Assembly (NCBI GenBank): GCA_964036195.1
Contig: OZ038455.1
Coordinates: 6,093,855 to 6,157,854, forward strand
Direction of reading: 5' to 3'
Length of the DNA stretch: 64,000 nt
Origin: Sphaerolaimus hirsutus
Taxonomy: Eukaryota > Nematoda > Chromadorea > Monhysterida > Sphaerolaimidae
Numbering within the stretch: position 1 is the stretch's first letter; each line of letters opens with the position of its first letter. Both the position numbers and the translations under genes were made by a program. Positions 60,701 through 64,000 of the stretch are shown one piece after another. A model generated the notes under the pieces. That model had not been told where the DNA came from and ran no database searches. It saw only the letters and a program-made list of their open reading frames with translations.

Positions 60701-63700
60701 TGTCAAATGTCATGTAAAATGTAAAGTAACGTGTCAATTGTCATGTAAAGTTCAGTAATAGAATGTTGTTTTTTGTTTTGATTTACATTTTACAGGGCAT
60801 TTTTCACTTTGGCACCAGAAATCGGTGAACGAGACAGGAAAGTTAAGAAAACTCACCCCAAATATCCTGACAAGCTGCGCAGCAATGACCTTCTCATGGT
60901 TGTTCAAAATAACGGGATACCTGATCTCTTTTCCATTCCTATCCCTCTCCACTACCCCATCCAATGCCGGCGCTTTCCTGGAGCCAAATTCGATTAGAAT
61001 GTAAGGCGCACGTAAGGCGCGAGTAAACATTTAATTGTGTGCGTAAATTACGGTGCTTCAATTGTGTGCTTAAATGTGAGGCACCTTACGTGCACCTTAC
61101 GTTTTTATTGAATCTGACACCTGGCCTCAGCGTGTGCGTAGAACTCTCCGATTGCGTATACCTGCGATTGGTGGAGTGGTACTGAAATGTGGAAGTTAGG
61201 CATAGAAAGCAGTGAGAATTAATGTGTGATGTGTGGTGAAGTGGTGTGAATAGATAGACTTCACATATTCTTCAGAATGCTTCATGATGCCGTTGGGTGA
61301 AAGCAGCATATCAAATAAATTGAGAATATACCATATTTCCTCAAAATACCCCTCTCCTCCTCAAAACGGCCACTGTGAATAAATGAACGCCCCTCGAAGT
61401 ACCACCCCCTAATTGAGCGTAAATGGAACGTAAATGAAAAAAGCTGCGATTTGTAATCAATGCAATGCTAGTTTTTTTACTGTCTGCATAGGTACTCTGC
61501 AGTGAAATCGCCAGCCAAAACCGCAACAGTAAACGAGCGCCAATGGACAATTAAATGGCGCCATGGCACGGCGCTCTGTGAGCACGCCCAGACCCTGTAA
61601 AGAGCCCTATAAAATGTCAAATCTCAGGCAAAGTGTCAAAAGTCATGGAAAATGCCCTGCAAAATGGCAACTCGGTTACAGGGCTTTTTACAGGGTCTGA
61701 GAGTGGCTTGGCACGCTCAAAAAGCGCCAATACACCACTATGTAGGTATTTAGGACACCAATTCACCTTGATATCAATGCCGGCGGCGGGCACAAAGTCC
61801 TCGTACAGGTACGATTTGTCGCGGCGCACGTCGCAGTCAATCGTGTACTGGCTGCTCTGGTTGCCCACCTGTGAGTGAAGGTCGGGGCGGTGAGAAGAGA
61901 TTATAGCGGCGCCAGGATTTTGGCGCCAGCGCCAGGCGCCAATATGGCGCGTTTTGATTGATATTGATGAGATTGTATTCTGTGTAATGATGTAGCCACG
62001 GAAATTCAATACCAGAATTATGTCCACTCATATCAATAAAAATAAATCTGTGAAAATAAAAATAAATAAAATTATTCATCGAAAGACCTTCATTGAATAA
62101 CTTGACATGGAAAAGGGAAATGATGAAAATTGAATAACGTCCCCCGTCAAATTTGCCAAACAACAGTAATAACACCAAACCCCAAATTTAATAAAAACGT
62201 TAGATGCTCGACACATGAAAAAAGTTTATCGTGTATATTTGTTTTGTAGAAAATCGGGCCAATACTGGGAATATTAATCAAAAATGTGGTAAAGTAGGAC
62301 CAAAACCTTTCGAAAAAGCCTCTGCGAACCACCCCCAGTGTCCAGTGGATAGTAAATGATAATGTTATGATCGTCGGCATCCAAAGGTTTTTCCACAAAC
62401 GGTTTCTCAAATTTGACGCCATTTACAAGCAATACGTCATTTTTCTCCAACACCTCTGCTGCGGCTATAAAAAAAAATTTACCAGTTCAGAATGAGGTCT
62501 AATGAGAAGTTTTTTGAATGAGGTTTGAATTTTAAACTTTGAAATGTTGTGTGTGTTATGTTGTGATTAGTGATGGAAAAGCGCCTGGACGTTAGTGTGA
62601 ATGCGAAAAGTGCCATGGGTCTTTTCGGAACACCCGTCTAAATCGCCAAAGACGCCAGAGCAAAATGGCGCCAATCGCAAGCGCTAGGTATTTTCTTCCT
62701 GGCGTCACACAAAAAGTGCCAAGCGCCGACAGCGCCATGAAGTTTTTCATAGGGACACAGCAAAAAATGGATCCGTGAAGAGTGTGGAAGCGGCCTGGAT
62801 GAGCGTGAAGCGTCGCGCTTCCACACGTCTTCTACACGCTTCACCTAGCTTCACCATACGCTTCACGCGTATCCAAAATGTGTAAGACACTTCACCGTGC
62901 TGGCGCTTCCACACGCTTCCCCTACACACACACACATTTGCGTGGGAGCGCCATATTGAGAAGCGTGGTGTAGACGTAGTGTCTTCACACAGATTTTCGT
63001 GATGTGCGTGGATGCGCTGGGATGCTTGGTGAAGCATCGTGAAGTATCGGCGTAAAAAAAATTTCACGACGCTTCACTGCTTATCCATCCACACTCCCAG
63101 TTTTCGCTGTGCGTGCGGCAAAAAGCACTTTTACATCACTACCTAATCGGAGACATCTTCAAACCCCAACTGAAACAAAAACAAAAACAAAAACGGCTCA
63201 CAAACGTTTTTCTGCGGCGAGGTCATACTGCTGTGCGTCCTGGAGCCAGTCCCAGACCCTGTAAAAGGCCCTGTAAAATGTCAAATGTCATGCAAAGTGT
63301 CAAAAGTCATGGAAAATGTCCTGCAAAATGGTAACTCGGTTGCCATTTTGCAGGGCATTTTACATGACTTTTGACACTTTGCATGACATTTTACATTTTA
63401 CAGGGCTCTTTTCAGGGTCTGGGAGTGGCCCCTGATCGCGGAAAGCGACTGCGTGCCTTGGCACGGGAATTTTTGCAGCCACCAGTTTGCTGTACACTCG
63501 GAATCTGGACAATTAAAAAATGAATGAATGAAGATATTAAATTTTAAAAAAGAAATTGAAGTATAAAATTGAAAGTAAAAGTACAAATAGAAAGTAAAAA
63601 GTAAACGAGTACATCAATTTTTACTTAATGCAAATCGCTGTAAAAAGAAAAAAGGATAAATGCAGCTTGTTTTACCCATGTTTTTTTCCAGTATTTTGAC

Positions 63701-63924
63701 ACTGATAAATAGAAAGTTGACATTCATGTATAAATTTCAAAAAGTACTCGAAGTATGACACACCTATCCCCCAAATCATATTGTGCCTTCAAATCATTAA
63801 CAACATATGGCTTCTGATGTTCTGCATATTCAATTGCTTTGGACAGTGGAAATCCATCTGAATAAAAGCTTATAAGTGCATCACATTGTGGCCATTCCGT
63901 CACTGGTTGGTCAATAATCATTTG
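39710..63924 (-). CDS. PPIP5K: PPIP5K: diphosphoinositol pentakisphosphate kinase, 3' part of gene
   Basis: Bifunctional enzyme that makes inositol pyrophosphates (kinase acting on InsP6/5-InsP7) and carries a histidine-phosphatase domain. Conserved exons, minus strand: 63924-63764, 63504-63432, 63239-63206, 62464-62307, 61868-61767, 61161-61121, 60977-60857, 60361-60207, 59060-58971, 58677-58546, 58108-57964, 57317-57268, 56905-56775, 56352-56153, 55697-55557, 55152-54981, 54903-54885, 54794-54592, 54137-54016, 53696-53560, 53249-53096, 52763-52643, 52447-52366. All phases agree (about 915 residues). Kinase landmarks: [69 protein letters not shown]. Phosphatase landmarks: [42 protein letters not shown]. 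The start lies beyond the window. At least ten introns are transposon-made (listed separately). A stop at 39,710 ends the likely tail. Confidence 0.93.
39740..40075 (-). mobile_element. introner-like family 3 copy = last PPIP5K intron
   Basis: Opens GTGCCAATTCGGCAAGTGG and closes CTTGTGGAATTCGCCCCAG, inverted counterparts. CAG on both sides. The last coding exon follows. Confidence 0.8.
40140..41904 (-). mobile_element. introner-like family 2 copy enlarged by nested elements
   Basis: Opens GGGCCAGATTCAATTAAAAC and closes with TTTAATGTAATTTGTGTCCAG (two parts: TTTAATGTAA, TTTGTGTCCAG). CCAG on both sides. Nested inside are a TAATCTCTC-rich AT stretch, a CACACTAGTTGAC arm pair (40.2 and 41.8 kb) and a TACCGTA-type element (41,062-41,460). 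Donor GG. Confidence 0.72.
41062..41460. repeat. TACCGTA-type G/C-run element
   Basis: ACCGTATATCCTTGAATAAG at the left and CTTATTCAAGGATATACGGT at the right bound blocks of G7-G9 (TTATTCAAGGGGGG). Confidence 0.75.
42684..43134 (-). mobile_element. introner-like family 1 copy in PPIP5K tail
   Basis: 451 nt. Opens GTGCCACTCCCAGACCCTG; the closing end is worn (GTGCCCGGAAGTAGCCCCCAG in two parts: GTGCCCGGAAG, TAGCCCCCAG). It contains many ACATTTTACATGAC units. Confidence 0.75.
45011..45190 (-). mobile_element. introner-like family 1 copy in PPIP5K tail
   Basis: Opens GTGCCAGTCCCAGACCC and closes GGGTCTGGGACTGCCCCCAG. It separates SLCERQ from DVLSHC in phase 0. Confidence 0.8.
45627..45697. mobile_element. 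hAT-type GCGCCA fragment
   Basis: GGCGCC units ending GGCGCTTTTCCATCACTAG. Left end missing. Confidence 0.6.
45760..45995 (+). repeat. minisatellite GGAAAACGGAAAGGTAAAA, left array
   Basis: About ten imperfect units of CGGAAAACGGAAAGGTAAAA. A matching array in the same orientation lies at 47,440-47,690. Confidence 0.8.
46085..47410 (+). pseudogene. decayed BEL/Pao-type pol fragment (reverse transcriptase)
   Basis: Broken frames in order show a Pao-like pre-RT region (LEAVGI, then [16 protein letters not shown]) and RT start ([32 protein letters not shown]). The palm-like region has YVDN at the position of YxDD, followed by a post-RT connector ([17 protein letters not shown]). Frames change near 46,520 and 46,790, with stops around 46,785 and 47,165. 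No gag, integrase or LTR adjoins. It lies between two same-orientation minisatellite arrays. Confidence 0.75.
47440..47690 (+). repeat. minisatellite GGAAAACGGAAAGGTAAAA, right array
   Basis: Same unit and orientation as 45,760-45,995, ending at AATTTGACACTC, which mirrors TGGGTGTCAAAAAAATTTT at the left array's start. Confidence 0.8.
47703..47930. mobile_element. hAT-type GCGCCA element
   Basis: Starts TAGTGATGTAAAAGCGCC; rows of GCGCCATGGCGC palindromes follow. The right tip is not preserved. Confidence 0.65.
48060..48350. mobile_element. CACACTAGTT-family inverted-repeat element
   Basis: CCTCCACACACTAGTTTTCA at the left, with GCAAGCTTTGAATTGGGA in the right arm. Copies at 34.25 and 54.26 kb. 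Confidence 0.65.
48575..48996. mobile_element. GTTTACACGG inverted-repeat element
   Basis: GACCCCGTTTACACGGATTT and its complement at 48,975-48,994 bound a foldback with inner pair CTACCTAGGCGAATATGCAT / ATGCATGTTCGCCTAGGTAG. Confidence 0.85.
49050..49261. mobile_element. hAT-type GCGCCA element
   Basis: GCGCCATTGGCGCTTGGCGCC rows (written in halves: GCGCCATTGGCG, CTTGGCGCC) ending TTTTTACATCACTA. Confidence 0.6.
49273..49553. mobile_element. hAT-type GCGCCA element with near-perfect duplication
   Basis: TAGTGATGTAAGAACGCC to TTTTCACATCACTA, flanked by ACCACAGC and ACCACAAC (7 of 8 match). Confidence 0.78.
49715..49975. repeat. AGAACGGCAGCCTCCAATA family
   Basis: Units of CTCCAATAGAACGGCAG in tandem, ending TCTATTAGAAGAAATACGGTA; similar blocks are at 51,509-51,670 and 52,105-52,180. 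Confidence 0.65.
50285..50480. mobile_element. introner-like family 1 copy, worn
   Basis: GACACTTTGCATGACATTT units ending TTTTACAGGGTTTGGGAGTG. Left end unclear. Confidence 0.5.
51670..52230. other. no gene recognised
   Basis: AT-rich intron sequence of PPIP5K with a short inverted pair around 51,917-51,945 (GGCCGTTCTT/AAGAACGGCC). Confidence 0.4.
52236..52331. mobile_element. TACCGTA/TCGAGG 96-bp inverted-repeat element, complete
   Basis: TACCGTATTACCTCGAATAA at the left and TATTTCGAGGTATTACGGTA at the right, with the C-run and GGCGAAATAATAAACCCCC core. Cleanest copy of this family in the window. Confidence 0.85.
52448..52642 (-). mobile_element. introner-like family 1 copy = PPIP5K intron 22
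   Basis: 195-nt intron opening GTGCCAATCCCAGACCCTG and closing GGGTCTGGGACTGCCTCCAG. CCAG flanks both sides; it splits the Asp codon after PEGDP. Confidence 0.9.
53250..53559 (-). mobile_element. introner-like family 1 copy = PPIP5K intron 20
   Basis: The acceptor end is family 1 (CGGTGCGAGACTGGCACCAG). The donor side is degraded; phase selects GTTCGTCGG after CCTGA. A TACCGTA/TCGAGG element (53,351-53,470) is nested. Confidence 0.7.
53351..53470. mobile_element. TACCGTA/TCGAGG element nested in an introner
   Basis: TACCGTATTTCCTCGTAATA to GGGGCTATTTCGAGGAAATA with a C12-like run. Confidence 0.75.
54138..54591 (-). mobile_element. introner-like family 4 copy = PPIP5K intron 18
   Basis: Opens GGACGGAATTTAATTAGCCC, and its inverted partner at the other end reads GGGCTAATGAAATTGCCCG then CCAG. 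CCAG also precedes it. It splits the Asp codon of the conserved KIPDIYD. The donor dinucleotide is GG. A CACACTAGTTGAC element (54,262-54,508) is nested inside. Confidence 0.82.
54262..54508. mobile_element. CACACTAGTTGAC element nested in introner family 4
   Basis: CCTACACACACTAGTTGAC to GTCAACTAGTGTGTGTAGG, with inner arms TCCCAATTCAAAGCTTGCTG / CAAGCTTTGAATTGGGATC. Confidence 0.85.
55153..55556 (-). mobile_element. introner-like family 1 copy = PPIP5K intron 15
   Basis: 404-nt intron opening GTGCCACTTCCAGACTCTG and closing GGGTCCGTGAGTGCCCCCAG. It sits exactly between the codons for ...HDILQ and KDGDF..., with CAG on both sides. Confidence 0.88.
58790..58900. mobile_element. introner-like family 1 fragment
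   Basis: Contains ACATTTTACAGGGTCCAGG and CATGACGTTTTACACTTTGC. One end is degraded; internal to the intron between exons 59,060-58,971 and 58,677-58,546. Confidence 0.55.
59436..60122 (-). mobile_element. introner-like family 3 copy inside a PPIP5K intron
   Basis: Minus strand opens GTGCCGGTTCCGCAAGTGG after CAG and closes CTTGCGGAACTGGCCC then CAG. The interior is AGTTAAGAGTTGAG-type minisatellite in inverted arms around a short unique centre also found at 28.98-29.04 kb (GAAATTGGTATCGATAC). Confidence 0.8.
60608..60800. mobile_element. introner-like family 1 copy inside an intron
   Basis: Minus strand begins GTGCCAAAGTGAAAAATGCC and ends GAGACTGCCCCCAG. No exon adjoins it; it lies within the intron 60,856-60,362. 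Confidence 0.65.
60978..61120 (-). mobile_element. introner-like family 2 copy = PPIP5K intron 6
   Basis: 143-nt intron opening GTGTCAGATTCAATAAAA, then ACGTAAGGTGC. It closes with the inverted counterp­art GCGCCTTACATTC, then TCGAATTTGGCTCCAG. Flanked by CCAG on both sides; it splits the Arg codon in [12 protein letters not shown]. Confidence 0.88.
61582..61705. mobile_element. introner-like family 1 short copy
   Basis: CAGACCCTGTAAAGAGCCC and its complement near 61,680-61,698 bound a 120-bp palindromic copy inside a PPIP5K intron. Confidence 0.65.
62569..63143. mobile_element. hAT-type element, diverged
   Basis: TAGTGATGGAAAAGCGCC at the left and TTTTACATCACTA at the right. The interior has GAAGCGT/ACGCTTC inverted units. 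No clear 8-bp duplication. Confidence 0.55.
63240..63431 (-). mobile_element. introner-like family 1 copy = PPIP5K intron 2
   Basis: The whole 192-nt intron is the element. It opens GGGCCACTCCCAGACCCTG and closes GGGTCTGGGACTGGCTCCAG, with inner arms AAAATGCCCTG/CAGGGCATTTT and TCATGCAAAGTGTC. CAG precedes it and CAG ends it. The expected GT donor is GG here. Exons on both sides are conserved PPIP5K sequence and read through in phase. Confidence 0.88.
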
Positions 63925-64000
63925 CTGTGGAAATATAATCACATTGATGTGGTCCTGCGAGGATTATTTTTTTGTAAATTTATCATCCCTATTTATTTTT

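Noticed and set aside
1-64000. tRNA or rRNA genes
   Set aside because: No cloverleaf-forming box A/box B pair or rRNA-like stretch was recognised by eye.

Overview
The window is animal nuclear DNA: spliced genes with short introns (about 45-60 nt in the left part), TATA boxes, many families of terminal-inverted-repeat elements, and a host gene of clear metazoan ancestry. Which animal is not decidable from sequence alone. The introner-like introns and tiny introns would suit an introner-rich invertebrate (tunicates and copepods are known examples), but that is a guess.

Region 1 (about 0.47-22.2 kb) is a Polinton/Maverick virus-like transposon. On the minus strand lies a compact virion/integration block: DDE integrase, penton-like minor capsid protein, a small AT-hook protein, double-jelly-roll-type major capsid protein, adenain-type protease and A32-type packaging ATPase. 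A long multi-exon protein-primed DNA polymerase B converges on the ATPase from the plus strand. Left of the polymerase are four more spliced plus-strand genes, including two predicted membrane glycoproteins. One is a 668-residue protein with signal peptide, glycosylated coiled-coil ectodomain, duplicated exon, two hydrophobic segments and a Cys-rich/Pro-rich tail, laid out like a viral envelope spike. The copy is defective: polymerase and ATPase are both cut at the same place (about 16.62-16.68 kb), where 56 bp copied from an intron of the glycoprotein gene is found.

Region 2 (22.2-28.2 kb) starts with a 228-bp near-perfect palindrome. It is followed on the minus strand by a retroelement reading frame that joins Gag (zinc knuckle, RGG region) to an Env-like membrane segment with no polymerase between, plus a 5' Gag segment separated by one in-frame stop.

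Region 3 (28.2-39.7 kb) is mostly repeats: a hAT-type element with a perfect 8-bp target duplication, minisatellite-bearing foldbacks, C-rich short inverted-repeat elements and a 1.5-kb inverted repeat. One small secreted-peptide precursor gene with its own TATA box lies at 31.2-31.97 kb.

Region 4 (39.7-64 kb) is the 3' part of a minus-strand PPIP5K (diphosphoinositol pentakisphosphate kinase) gene. I traced 23 conserved exons with matching phases through the ATP-grasp kinase and histidine-phosphatase domains, plus likely C-terminal tail exons to a stop at 39,710. At least ten of its introns coincide end-to-end with copies of four different inverted-repeat element families. Each is flanked by CAG on both sides, so the left repeat end forms the splice donor and the duplicated CAG forms the acceptor. 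This is the pattern expected of introners, i.e. introns made by transposon insertion. A decayed BEL/Pao-like reverse transcriptase and many hAT and other short elements fill the larger introns.
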